DNA from: an uncultured Oscillospiraceae bacterium
Lineage (GTDB): Bacteria; Bacillota; Clostridia; Oscillospirales; Oscillospiraceae
Length of the DNA stretch: 45,083 nt
Reading direction: 5' to 3'
Assembly (NCBI GenBank): GCA_910579965.1
Contig: CAJTWF010000021.1
Span: 1-45,083 of the forward strand
Translations under genes and position numbers: made by a program
Notes under the pieces: generated by a model
What the model was told of the DNA's origin: nothing
The model's input: only the letters and a program-made list of their open reading frames with translations
Database searches by the model: none
Part shown: positions 9,220 through 16,397 of the stretch, in pieces
Position numbering within the stretch: position 1 is the first letter of the stretch
Layout of the letters: each line of letters begins with the position of its first letter

Positions 9220-10305
9220 TCAAATCTTAAAAGTTTCTAAAATGTCAAACTCCCAGTCCGGGTCCCTGCCGATCTCCAGCTCCCGCACCCGGCCCAGGCT
9301 GTCCGTATCCATGCGGCAGAGGAGGGCAAACCGCTCCTCGTCCTCCCCCACCAGCAGGCAGAGCCTGCCCCGCTGTCCGGCTGCGGTGAGCACGCCGGGG
9401 CGGAGGCAGCCCAGTCCCGCCGCCGCCAGGTCCCGGCCCGCCAGCTCCAGCAGGGACAGGGCGTTCTCCACGCCCTCCTGGCGGTTTTCCAGAAACCGCA
9501 CGGCGCAGTCGGAGCGGAGAATGGGCCGCAGGCGCTCCGTCCCGCCCCGGCGGAGGAAGTCCGCCAGCAGACGGAAATTCTGCTCCTGGCCGAACACCAG
9601 CCCTCCGGCGTACTCGCCTATGGCGCAGTCCCCGGACAGGACGCACAGGGCGGAGACCACCGCCCCGGGCCGGACCATGTCCCGCTGGCTCTCCGCCACC
9701 ATGTCCAGGGGGTGGCACAGCTCGACGTCGCCCATGGCGGTGGACGCGGTGACGCTGACAAATTTGGTCAGCGGCTCCATGCCCAGGTAGGTCTCCCCCA
9801 CCTTGGCGTCCTTCACCAGCCCCTGGAGCAGGGTGGTATCCTCCCCCGCCTCCATAGCGCCGGAGCTCTCGCCGGCGTCGTAGCTGATCCGCAGGGGGAA
9901 GCCGGCCATATTCAGCCGCAGGGTGTCCCCCTCCCGGATGGAGGGGAGCACGTCGGGGCAGAGAAGCTCCACCACCGCCCGCTCCGGCCCCTCCTCCCGG
10001 CCCGCCAGTATCCGGCGGCTGAGGGCGTCCGCCCCCGGGGGCGTCAGGTCCTTCTCCACCCGCACGGTCCACAGGCAGCTGCTTCCGGCGTGGGCGTCCA
10101 TGCCCAGCAGCTCCTCCTGGCCGCTCTCCCGGTCCCGGCCCGTGCGCACCACCACCTGGGCGTCCCCCATGCGCAGGCGGTAGTAGTCCCCGCCGTAGCC
10201 CGGCAGGCGGGAGCCCTCGGCCATGGCCAGGCCGGCCAGACGAAAGGCGTCCTCCGGCTTTGCCGCCAGCTCCGCCAGACCGAAGCTATCCAGCCGCAGC
10301 GCCAT
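9220..10305 (-). CDS. Conserved protein of unknown function, coupled to Dabb gene
   Basis: 361 residues, soluble, with no signal peptide or transmembrane segment. I do not recognise a domain. It is rich in acidic and Gly/Leu segments and has four scattered Cys (SSCLW, ELLCPD, ALCVLSGDC). The start at 10305 has GGGAGG just upstream and lies one base after the stop of the Dabb gene, so the two are almost certainly cotranslated. A longer frame to 10443 exists but overlaps the Dabb gene out of frame and is rejected. The C-terminus ends 116 bases before the SLH gene start, which has its own promoter. Confidence 0.75.
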   Translation of the reverse strand: MALRLDSFGLAELAAKPEDAFRLAGLAMAEGSRLPGYGGDYYRLRMGDAQVVVRTGRDRESGQEELLGMDAHAGSSCLWTVRVEKDLTPPGADALSRRILAGREEGPERAVVELLCPDVLPSIREGDTLRLNMAGFPLRISYDAGESSGAMEAGEDTTLLQGLVKDAKVGETYLGMEPLTKFVSVTASTAMGDVELCHPLDMVAESQRDMVRPGAVVSALCVLSGDCAIGEYAGGLVFGQEQNFRLLADFLRRGGTERLRPILRSDCAVRFLENRQEGVENALSLLELAGRDLAAAGLGCLRPGVLTAAGQRGRLCLLVGEDEERFALLCRMDTDSLGRVRELEIGRDPDWEFDILETFKI

Positions 10306-10306
10306 G

Positions 10307-10588
10307 CTAAACCTCCCAGTCCACGGCCACCCGGTCCGTGCGGATGGCCTTGCACTTGGCCGACACGGCCACGTGTCGGGGATCGGACTTGTAGGCGTCC
10401 AGGTCCGCCATGCTCTCGAACAGGGAGATGAGGACCGCGTCATAGTTGCCGGGGGCGCAGTTCACGCCCACCTCCTGCTCCTTGATCTGGGGGATAACGC
10501 CGTACAGGCCCCGCAGGCCGTCCAGAAACTCGTGCATCTCTTTTTCCGTGCCGGGCTTGAATTTCCACATGACAATATGCTTAATCAT
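10307..10588 (-). CDS. Dabb-family (stress-responsive A/B barrel) protein
   Basis: 93 residues, the full length of a single Dabb domain. It begins MIKHIVMWKFKPGTEKE and contains NYDAVLISLFESMADLDAY and a DPRHVAVS stretch, all typical of this ferredoxin-like dimeric fold. Functions in the family vary, so the exact role is open. The start at 10588 has GAGGAGC upstream; the in-frame extension to 10741 runs through the leader and is not coding. It is the first gene of a two-gene operon with the 361-residue protein, driven by the consensus promoter at 10713-10741 through a ~120-base leader. Confidence 0.88.
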   Translation of the reverse strand: MIKHIVMWKFKPGTEKEMHEFLDGLRGLYGVIPQIKEQEVGVNCAPGNYDAVLISLFESMADLDAYKSDPRHVAVSAKCKAIRTDRVAVDWEV

Positions 10589-10712
10589 GAAACTGCTCCT
10601 CAATAAGTTGGTAGTGCGGGCGGTTTTTCCTGAAAGGAAAGCCGCCCAAAAGACCTCGGAAGGGGTAACGATCGGCCGCCGGTCCTCCGGCGCAGGAGAC
10701 GGCCTTCCTGCT

Positions 10713-10741
10713 ATTATACCTTCCCGGCAGACGGTTGTCAA
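10713..10741 (-). promoter_or_regulatory. Consensus sigma-A promoter of the Dabb operon
   Basis: Minus strand TTGACA (10736-10741), 17-base spacer, TATAAT (10713-10718). It is a perfect match in both boxes. The resulting leader of roughly 115 bases holds a GGCGG.../CCGCC hairpin near 10617-10645 but no riboswitch that I recognise. Confidence 0.8.
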
Positions 10742-10818
10742 TCAGCCTGCCGGTTTTCGTCGGGCGCGTCCGGGGGAGCGGCGGCAGAACGCCGGATCAG
10801 ACCGGAAAACGCAGAGAA

Positions 10819-10850
10819 AGGCCGTCTTTCCCGTACGGAAAAGACGGCCT
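10819..10850 (-). terminator. Terminator after the 54-residue ORF
   Basis: The stem pairs 10819-10831 with 10837-10850 (AGGCCGTC core), 6 bases past the TAG of the small ORF, followed on the minus strand by a T-rich stretch. It supports transcription through the small ORF. Confidence 0.7.
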
Positions 10851-10855
10851 GCGGC

Positions 10856-11020
10856 CTATGAACCTCCGATTTTCTCCAGCAGCTGCCCGATATCCATGTT
10901 CAGGCAGAGCCTGCGCTGATGGGCCCCGTCCCCCGGGAGACTCCGCGCCTGGGGCTGATAGGCGGACATTTCCGCCAGCAGCATATGGTTCAGCGTCTCA
11001 ATCGCAGTCAAATAGTCCAT
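10856..11020 (-). CDS. Small 54-residue protein of unknown function
   Basis: 54 residues starting MDYLTAIETLNHMLLAEM, with helix-forming character in the first 20 and again near the end. A ribosome binding site GAGAGGTG lies 6 bases before the ATG and a terminator follows the stop, which favours a real gene. It lies 83 bases downstream of the MBL-like gene on the same strand, with a 33-base poly-G tract (coding strand) in between that ends 19 bases before its start. No family is recognised. It could also be the leftover start of a longer gene. Confidence 0.45.
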   Translation of the reverse strand: MDYLTAIETLNHMLLAEMSAYQPQARSLPGDGAHQRRLCLNMDIGQLLEKIGGS

Positions 11021-11039
11021 TGGATACACCTCTCGGCAG

Positions 11040-11074
<35 letters not shown>

Positions 11075-11103
11075 ACGCCGCCGGAGGGAGGCGCTGTGCA
11101 AAA

Positions 11104-11895
11104 TCAGCTGAAGAAAAACCCCGCGGTCATATCCAGATAGTTCTCCCCGCTGTAAGAGGGATACCGCTCCCGGACGGCGGCCTTGAAGGCCTCTCCGCCG
11201 GCGCAGGAGGCGGCGATGGCCTTCAGCTCCTCCAGGTAGCGAATCTTGGCCTCCGCATCCTTCAGATCCTCCGGGGTGTAGTGGGAGGTGAGAATCAGGT
11301 CATAGCCGGCCTGCATATAGCCCCGCAGCTGGGCGATCATGGCGTCGGCATGGCCGGATCCGGCCACGATGGAGTGGCAGTCATGGCCCAGCATATGGGT
11401 ATAGACCGCGTTGATCTCGGGAATCTCCACGTCAAAGGCCTCCGCCGTCTGATGGATGACAAACCGGATGCCGCCGATGGCCGTCTCCCCCTCGGTGAGG
11501 ATGTGGCTGATGGGATGGATGGCGCTGTCAAAGGCGCTGCCGAAGGCGGCGGCAAACTGGTCGATCAGGGCCTTGCCGCCGCCCTGACGGGCATACTCCG
11601 CGGCGTTGGCGGTGGCGTACTTGGGGGCGTCCGGCAGGAAGGCGGCGCCCGCGCCGTGATAGGCCACCAGCACGCCGGCCACCTCCCGCCCCGACAGATA
11701 CTCGTTCAGCGCCTTCACGCTGTCGGTGAAGCAGGGGGACTCGATGACCACCAGCTTCCCCGCCTTCTCCACCAGAAACACCTCGTCCGCCAGCGGATCG
11801 CCGGTCTGGTAGGCGTGGAGCTTCACGCCGCCGAAATCATAGATGTGCATTTCGCCCTGGGCCAGCCGGACTGTGGTAAAATCTCTCTTGTTCAT
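11104..11895 (-). CDS. MBL-fold-like hydrolase family protein
   Basis: 263 residues. The overall pattern recalls metallo-beta-lactamase-fold proteins: an early strand IYDFGGVKLHAYQ, VFLVEKAGKLVVIESPCF, and late IYTHMLGHDCHSIVAGSGH and LILTSHYTPEDLKDAE. The canonical HxHxDH metal motif is not present; the expected place reads VLVAYHGAGAAFLP. Metal binding may therefore be altered, or use the later His cluster. The start at 11895 is chosen because GGAGG lies 9 bases upstream, within the 15 bases after a further upstream ATG. It is divergent from an HxlR regulator, which may control it. Substrate unknown. Confidence 0.7.
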   Translation of the reverse strand: MNKRDFTTVRLAQGEMHIYDFGGVKLHAYQTGDPLADEVFLVEKAGKLVVIESPCFTDSVKALNEYLSGREVAGVLVAYHGAGAAFLPDAPKYATANAAEYARQGGGKALIDQFAAAFGSAFDSAIHPISHILTEGETAIGGIRFVIHQTAEAFDVEIPEINAVYTHMLGHDCHSIVAGSGHADAMIAQLRGYMQAGYDLILTSHYTPEDLKDAEAKIRYLEELKAIAASCAGGEAFKAAVRERYPSYSGENYLDMTAGFFFS

Positions 11896-11952
11896 GGTAA
11901 GTGCCTCCATTGATGATTTGCCAGCAGAGGGGTGCTCCCCGTCCCTGTGTCC

Positions 11953-12160
11953 GCATCATACAACGGAAAAAACCATTTGAAAAGTAGGCACAATTTTGTG
12001 GCATAGTCACCCGGCGGTAACGATCGGGCGGTTACCCGCAGGAAACCATTGCGCAGTTTCAGGGGCGCGCTTTTGCCCGGCGGAAAATCTTGGGGGGAAT
12101 TCCCCGTCCCGCCTTGACCCCGGCAGGGCGGATCGGGTAAAATGGAGGCATCATACAACG
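11953..12160. repeat. Two 13-bp direct repeats flanking a divergent promoter region
   Basis: GCATCATACAACG occurs exactly at 11953-11965 and 12148-12160, one copy on each side of the MBL-like/HxlR intergenic region. Between them an interrupted palindrome CACAATTTTGTG lies at 11989-12000. These are candidate operator sites for the HxlR protein. Confidence 0.55.
12114..12143 (+). promoter_or_regulatory. Promoter of the HxlR gene
   Basis: TTGACC (12114-12119), 18-base spacer, TAAAAT (12138-12143), about 33 bases before the ATG. The downstream 13-bp repeat overlaps the expected start of transcription, a position suited to autorepression. Confidence 0.6.
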
Positions 12161-12175
12161 CTGGAGGAATTTGCC

Positions 12176-12499
12176 ATGGACGTCAGAGCCCTGCCCGCCT
12201 GCCCGGTGGAGACCACGCTCACCCTAATCAGCGACAAATGGAAGGTGCTGATCCTCCGGGATCTGATGTCCGGGGCCAGGCGCTTCGGGGAGCTGAAAAG
12301 GTCCCTGGGCGCCGTGAGTCAGAAGGTGCTGACCGCCCAGCTGCGGCAGATGGAGGACAGCGGCCTCCTCACCCGGACGGTATACCCGGAGGTGCCGCCC
12401 CGGGTGGAGTACCGTCTCACGGACCTGGGACGCAGCCTGAAGCCCGTTCTGGACGCCATGCAGAGCTGGGGCGAGGCGTATCAGGCGGGACTGCGCTGA
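12176..12499 (+). CDS. HxlR-family transcriptional regulator
   Basis: 107 residues, a single winged-helix domain. It starts with the family's CPVETTLTLISDKWKVLILRDL, then RRFGELKRSLGAVSQKVLTAQLRQMEDSGLL (recognition helix) and the wing VPPRVEYRLTDLG. Members respond to aldehydes, redox or other small molecules, often through the N-terminal Cys, present here as Cys7. The start is fixed by CTGGAGGAA. It is divergent from the MBL-like gene, the most likely target. Confidence 0.93.
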   Translation: MDVRALPACPVETTLTLISDKWKVLILRDLMSGARRFGELKRSLGAVSQKVLTAQLRQMEDSGLLTRTVYPEVPPRVEYRLTDLGRSLKPVLDAMQSWGEAYQAGLR

Positions 12500-12511
12500 A
12501 CAGATCCGGCG

Positions 12512-12538
12512 GCGGGCCGGGGCAATTCCCCGGCCCGC
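12512..12538. terminator. Bidirectional terminator between HxlR and ade
   Basis: An 11-bp perfect GC stem (GCGGGCCGGGG, 12512-12522 with 12528-12538) and 5-base loop between two convergent genes. On the plus strand it is followed by TGATTTTGT. Confidence 0.8.
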
Positions 12539-12551
12539 TGATTTTGTCGAA

Positions 12552-14279
12552 TTAGATATACTGCTGCTTGAGCACGTCGATCACCCCGCGGGTGGTCAGT
12601 CGCAGGGTGGGGATCACCGGCAGGGACATGAAGCTGAGGGTCATGAACGGGTCGATCTCCCGGCTCACCCCCAGCTGGAAGGCCGCCGCCTTGGCGTTCT
12701 CCAGATCCCGGTTCACGTTCTCCAGGGTGTCGTCGCTCATCAGCCCCGCGATGGCCAGCACCACCTCGCCCAGCACCGCGCCGTCCTCCACCACCGCGAT
12801 GCCGCCCCGGTTCTCCGCCACCCGGTTGGCCGCCGCCGCCATGTCCCCCTCGTTGGCCCCCACCACGATGATGTTGTGGGAGTCGTGGGAGACGCTGGTG
12901 GCCACCGCCCCCCGCTTCAGGCCGTAGCCCTGGAGGTAGCCGACGCCGATGTGGTGGGTGTTCTTGTGCCGCTCCACCACCGCGATTTTCAGGATGTCCC
13001 ACTCCGGATCAATGCGGTCCGAGTACCCCTGGTCCACGGTGGTGATCTCCCCGGGCACCATGCCGATGATGCCCCGGGGCCGCCGCTCCGCGAAGTCCTC
13101 CGCGCGCAGATGGTTCAGGTGGAAGGTGTCGTGGGCCCGCCGGACCAGGTAGGGGTCGATCTCCGGCGGATCGAAGTCCCTCACCTGCCGGCCGTCGTAC
13201 ATCTCCACCCCCTTCTTGAACACCTGGAGGATGCGGAAGTCCTGGAAATTGTCGATGACCACGAAGTCCGCCAGATACCCCGGCGCAATGGCCCCCCGGT
13301 TGTTGAGCAGGAAATAGCGGGCCGCGTGGTGGCAGGCCACCTTCACCGCCACAATGGGGTCCACCCCCTGGCGGATGGCCTCCCGGACGTTGTAGTCGAT
13401 GTGCCCCAGCTCCAGCAGGTCGCTGGGGTGCTTGTCGTCGCAGCAGAACATGCACCGGTCCGCATACTTCTCCGTCAGCAGGGGCAGCAGGGCCTGGAGG
13501 TTGTGGGCCGCCGTGCCCTCCCGGATCATGATGAACTGGCCCCGCTCCAGCTTGGCGATGGCGTCCGCCGGGTCGAAGCACTCGTGGTCCGAGTAGACCC
13601 CGGCGGCGATGTAGGCGTTGAGGTCGCTGCCCACCAGACCGGGGGCGTGGCCGTCGATCTTCTTGTGGTGGGCCTGGGCGGCCACGATCTTCTCAATGAC
13701 CTGGGGGTCCGCGCCGATGACCCCGGGGTAGTTCATCATCTCCGCCAGACCCTGGACCCGGGGGTGGTCATAGAAGGAGTCCACGGTGCGGTAGTCCAGC
13801 ACAGCCCCGCTCTCGTCCATGGGCGTGGCGGGAACGCAGGAGGGCAGCATGAAGCGCACGTCCACCGGCAGATCCTCGGTGGCCTGGAGCATGTACTCGA
13901 TGCCGTCCGCGCCCATGACGTTGGCGATCTCATGGGGGTCCGTGATGACGGTGGTGGTGCCGTGGGGCAGGACGGCCTTGACAAACTCCCGGGGGGAGAC
14001 CATGGCGCTCTCCAGGTGGATGTGGGCGTCAATGAACCCGGGCAGGACAATCCGGCCGGACACGTCCACCTCCGTCTCCCCGCTGTACTGGCCCATGCCC
14101 ACGATCAGCCCCTCCGCCACGGCGATGTCGCCGTGACAGATCTCGTTGCTGAACACGTTGACGTAGGAGGCGTTTTTCAGCACCAGATCCGCCTTCTCCC
14201 GGCCTGCCGCCACCTCCACAATCCGCAGCTTCTTGTTCAGCTTGCGGTTGATTCTGCCGGTATAGCTCTCAGTTCCCAT
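12552..14279 (-). CDS. ade: Adenine deaminase
   Basis: 575 residues, the usual size for bacterial Ade. It deaminates adenine to hypoxanthine and ammonia in purine salvage. It is an amidohydrolase-superfamily enzyme: DAHIHLES carries the first metal-binding His pair, GTTTVITDPHEIANV follows, and CCDDKHPSDLLELGHID contains the family-specific metal/substrate block. The C-terminal Ade domain includes HHIGVGYL and SVSHDSHNIIVVG. The start at 14279 has AGGAAGG upstream. Monocistronic, with its own promoter; no purine riboswitch is seen in its short leader. Confidence 0.96.
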   Translation of the reverse strand: MGTESYTGRINRKLNKKLRIVEVAAGREKADLVLKNASYVNVFSNEICHGDIAVAEGLIVGMGQYSGETEVDVSGRIVLPGFIDAHIHLESAMVSPREFVKAVLPHGTTTVITDPHEIANVMGADGIEYMLQATEDLPVDVRFMLPSCVPATPMDESGAVLDYRTVDSFYDHPRVQGLAEMMNYPGVIGADPQVIEKIVAAQAHHKKIDGHAPGLVGSDLNAYIAAGVYSDHECFDPADAIAKLERGQFIMIREGTAAHNLQALLPLLTEKYADRCMFCCDDKHPSDLLELGHIDYNVREAIRQGVDPIVAVKVACHHAARYFLLNNRGAIAPGYLADFVVIDNFQDFRILQVFKKGVEMYDGRQVRDFDPPEIDPYLVRRAHDTFHLNHLRAEDFAERRPRGIIGMVPGEITTVDQGYSDRIDPEWDILKIAVVERHKNTHHIGVGYLQGYGLKRGAVATSVSHDSHNIIVVGANEGDMAAAANRVAENRGGIAVVEDGAVLGEVVLAIAGLMSDDTLENVNRDLENAKAAAFQLGVSREIDPFMTLSFMSLPVIPTLRLTTRGVIDVLKQQYI

Positions 14280-14333
14280 GTGATCCCTTCCTCTCTGTCC
14301 GCGGCCGGAGGCCGCAGTTGATGTGAATGGGTT

Positions 14334-14362
14334 ATTTTATCATATCCGCACAGATTTGTCCA
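14334..14362 (-). promoter_or_regulatory. Promoter of ade
   Basis: Minus strand TGGACA (14357-14362), 17-base spacer, TAAAAT (14334-14339), about 55 bases before the ade start. A GCGGCC/GGCCGC hairpin lies in the leader. Confidence 0.6.
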
Positions 14363-14414
14363 TTCCTATTTGCCTTTATTTGTCACTCTCCCCCAAATCC
14401 GGGCCGGACGCAGA

Positions 14415-14444
14415 GCCGCCTCCGGCGTCTGGGCCGGAGGCGGC
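14415..14444 (-). terminator. Hairpin after the Na/Pi cotransporter gene
   Basis: A 12-bp perfect stem (GCCGCCTCCGGC, 14415-14426 with 14433-14444) lies 5 bases beyond the stop. There is no T run. Confidence 0.65.
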
Positions 14445-14449
14445 GCCTG

Positions 14450-16222
14450 TCAGGAGGCATCCACGGTCTCCTTTCGAATGGCGTACTGGCGGCAGTAGTT
14501 CTCAAAGGCGCTCTGGAAGGAGGCGTCGCCGGCGCTCTTGAGGGCGTTGAGGTACTCGTGGGCCTGGTAGAGGCTCTGGGCCGTCTCGATCTGGGCCACG
14601 GCGATGTTGGAGCAGTGGTCGCTGACCCGCTCGCAGTTGGTGAGCAGATCGGAGAGGACGAAGCCCATCTCGATGGTACAGTGGCCCTTCTGGAGTCGGA
14701 CGATGTGGTTGGACTTGATGTCCGCGATCAAACCGTCGATCACCTGCTCCAGGGGCTCCACCCGGGCCGCCAGGGGCAGATCCTCCTCCGCGAAGGCCTT
14801 GGTGGTCACCCGCAGGATGTCCCGCAGGGCGGACAGGAGGATCTTCAGCTCCTCCAGGGCCTGACCGGAGAAGCGGATGTCCTTCTCGTGGATCTCCTGG
14901 GCGGTTTTCAGCAGGTTCACCGCGTGGTCCCCGATGCGCTCAAAATCACCGATGGTGTGCAGCTGCTTGGAGATGTTCCGGCTGTCCTCGTCGCTGAGGG
15001 CCTTGCCGCTCAGCTGCACCAGCAGGGTCCCCAGCTGGTCCTCGTAGCGGTCCAGCTGGTCCTCATTCCCAACCACCTCTTCTGCGGTCTTCTCGTCATA
15101 CTTCCCCAGCAGGGACAGGCTCTTGAGGATGGTGTCCTCCGCCAGCCGGGCCATGTCCACGGTCTTGTTGGCGCACTCGGCGATGGCCACGGAGGGAGTG
15201 GCCAGCAGGCGCTGGTCAATAAAGGAGAACTTCTGCGTCTCCTGCTTGTCCTCCTTGACCACCACATAGGCCAGCTTCTCCAGCTGCTTGGAGAAGGGCA
15301 GCAGCAGGGCGGTGGTGGCGATGTTGAACACGCTGTGGACCATGGCAATGCCGGCGGGATCAATGGAGGCGTCCATGAAGGCGTAGTGGAAGATGAGATC
15401 GCTGCCGTAAAAGGCGGCCAGACAGGCGGCGGTGCCGATGAGGTTGAAGGAGATGTGGATCACCGACACCCGGCGCGCATTGCGGTTGACGCCGATGCTG
15501 CTCAGGAGTGCGGTCACGCAGGTGCCGATGTTCTGACCCATGATGATGGGCAGGGCCACGCCGTAGGAGATGCCGCCGGTGAGGGAGAGGGCCTGGAGAA
15601 TACCTACGGAGGCGGCGGAGGACTGAATCACCCCGGTGAACACCGCGCCCACCAGCACGCCCAGGAAGGGGTTGGTGAAGGCGGTGAGGATGGCGTTGAA
15701 CTCCGGCATGTCCGCTAAGGGGCTCACCGCGTTTTTCATCATCTCCATGCCCGTCATCAGTATGGCAAAGCCCACCATGATGGACCCCGCGCTGCGGCGG
15801 CGGCCGCTCTTGTTCCGGGTGCGCAGTATCATGCCCGCCAGGGCCACCAGGGGGGAGAACACCTCCGGCTTGAGCAGCTGAAGCCAGAAGGAGCTGCTGT
15901 CAATGCCGGACAGGGAGAGGATCCAGGCCGTCAGGGTGGTGCCCACGTTAGAGCCCATGATGACCCCCACCGTCTGCCCCAGCTCCATAATGCCGGAGTT
16001 CACCAGACCCACCAGCATCACGGTCATGGCGCTGGAGGACTGGATGGCGATGGTGATGCCCGCCCCCAGCAGCAGGCTCTTGAACCGGTTGTCCGTCATC
16101 TTCCGCAGCATCTGCTCCAGCCTGCCGCCGGCCAGCTTCTCCAGCCGGGATGACATGAGGGACATGCCGTACAGGAAGAAGGCCACGCCGCCGCAGAGGG
16201 TAAACAGGGAGAAAATATCCAT
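14450..16222 (-). CDS. Na/Pi cotransporter family protein with PhoU-like C-terminus
   Basis: 590 residues. The membrane half (about 1-330) carries the duplicated QSS motif of the NptA/PNaS family: AIQSSSAMTVMLVGLVNSG and VIQSSAASVGILQALSL, with GSNVGTTLTA and GQNIGTCVTA after them. The C-terminal ~230 residues are helical and PhoU-like (LAEDTILKSLSLL, IGDHAVNLLKTA, RVSDHCSNIAVAQ). Such proteins import phosphate with Na+, and the PhoU tail probably regulates flux or reports phosphate status. The start has AAGGAG. Monocistronic. Confidence 0.93.
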   Translation of the reverse strand: MDIFSLFTLCGGVAFFLYGMSLMSSRLEKLAGGRLEQMLRKMTDNRFKSLLLGAGITIAIQSSSAMTVMLVGLVNSGIMELGQTVGVIMGSNVGTTLTAWILSLSGIDSSSFWLQLLKPEVFSPLVALAGMILRTRNKSGRRRSAGSIMVGFAILMTGMEMMKNAVSPLADMPEFNAILTAFTNPFLGVLVGAVFTGVIQSSAASVGILQALSLTGGISYGVALPIIMGQNIGTCVTALLSSIGVNRNARRVSVIHISFNLIGTAACLAAFYGSDLIFHYAFMDASIDPAGIAMVHSVFNIATTALLLPFSKQLEKLAYVVVKEDKQETQKFSFIDQRLLATPSVAIAECANKTVDMARLAEDTILKSLSLLGKYDEKTAEEVVGNEDQLDRYEDQLGTLLVQLSGKALSDEDSRNISKQLHTIGDFERIGDHAVNLLKTAQEIHEKDIRFSGQALEELKILLSALRDILRVTTKAFAEEDLPLAARVEPLEQVIDGLIADIKSNHIVRLQKGHCTIEMGFVLSDLLTNCERVSDHCSNIAVAQIETAQSLYQAHEYLNALKSAGDASFQSAFENYCRQYAIRKETVDAS

Positions 16223-16354
16223 TGTACGCTCCTTACTCTCTTTATCAATCTCAAACTATCCCACGATAAAATGATTTTACCATTAAAAGATCAAAATGGG
16301 TAGCCCTGTTATGTTAAATCCATGTAAAATTTTCCGGACGGCGGACGCAGGAAC

Positions 16355-16380
16355 GCCCTCCGGGCAGCAGCCCGGAGGGC
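16355..16380 (-). terminator. Terminator hairpin after the NhaC-family gene
   Basis: An 11-bp perfect stem (GCCCTCCGGGC, 16355-16365 with 16370-16380), 4-base loop, 17 bases after the stop. The minus-strand tail is only weakly T-rich. Confidence 0.7.
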
Positions 16381-16397
16381 GCGGGGAGGCGCAGGCG

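Noticed and set aside
10590..10706. Possible riboswitch in the Dabb operon leader
   Set aside because: The leader is long and has a hairpin, but no T-box, SAM, ZTP, fluoride or other conserved core could be matched, and no terminator/antiterminator pair is evident.
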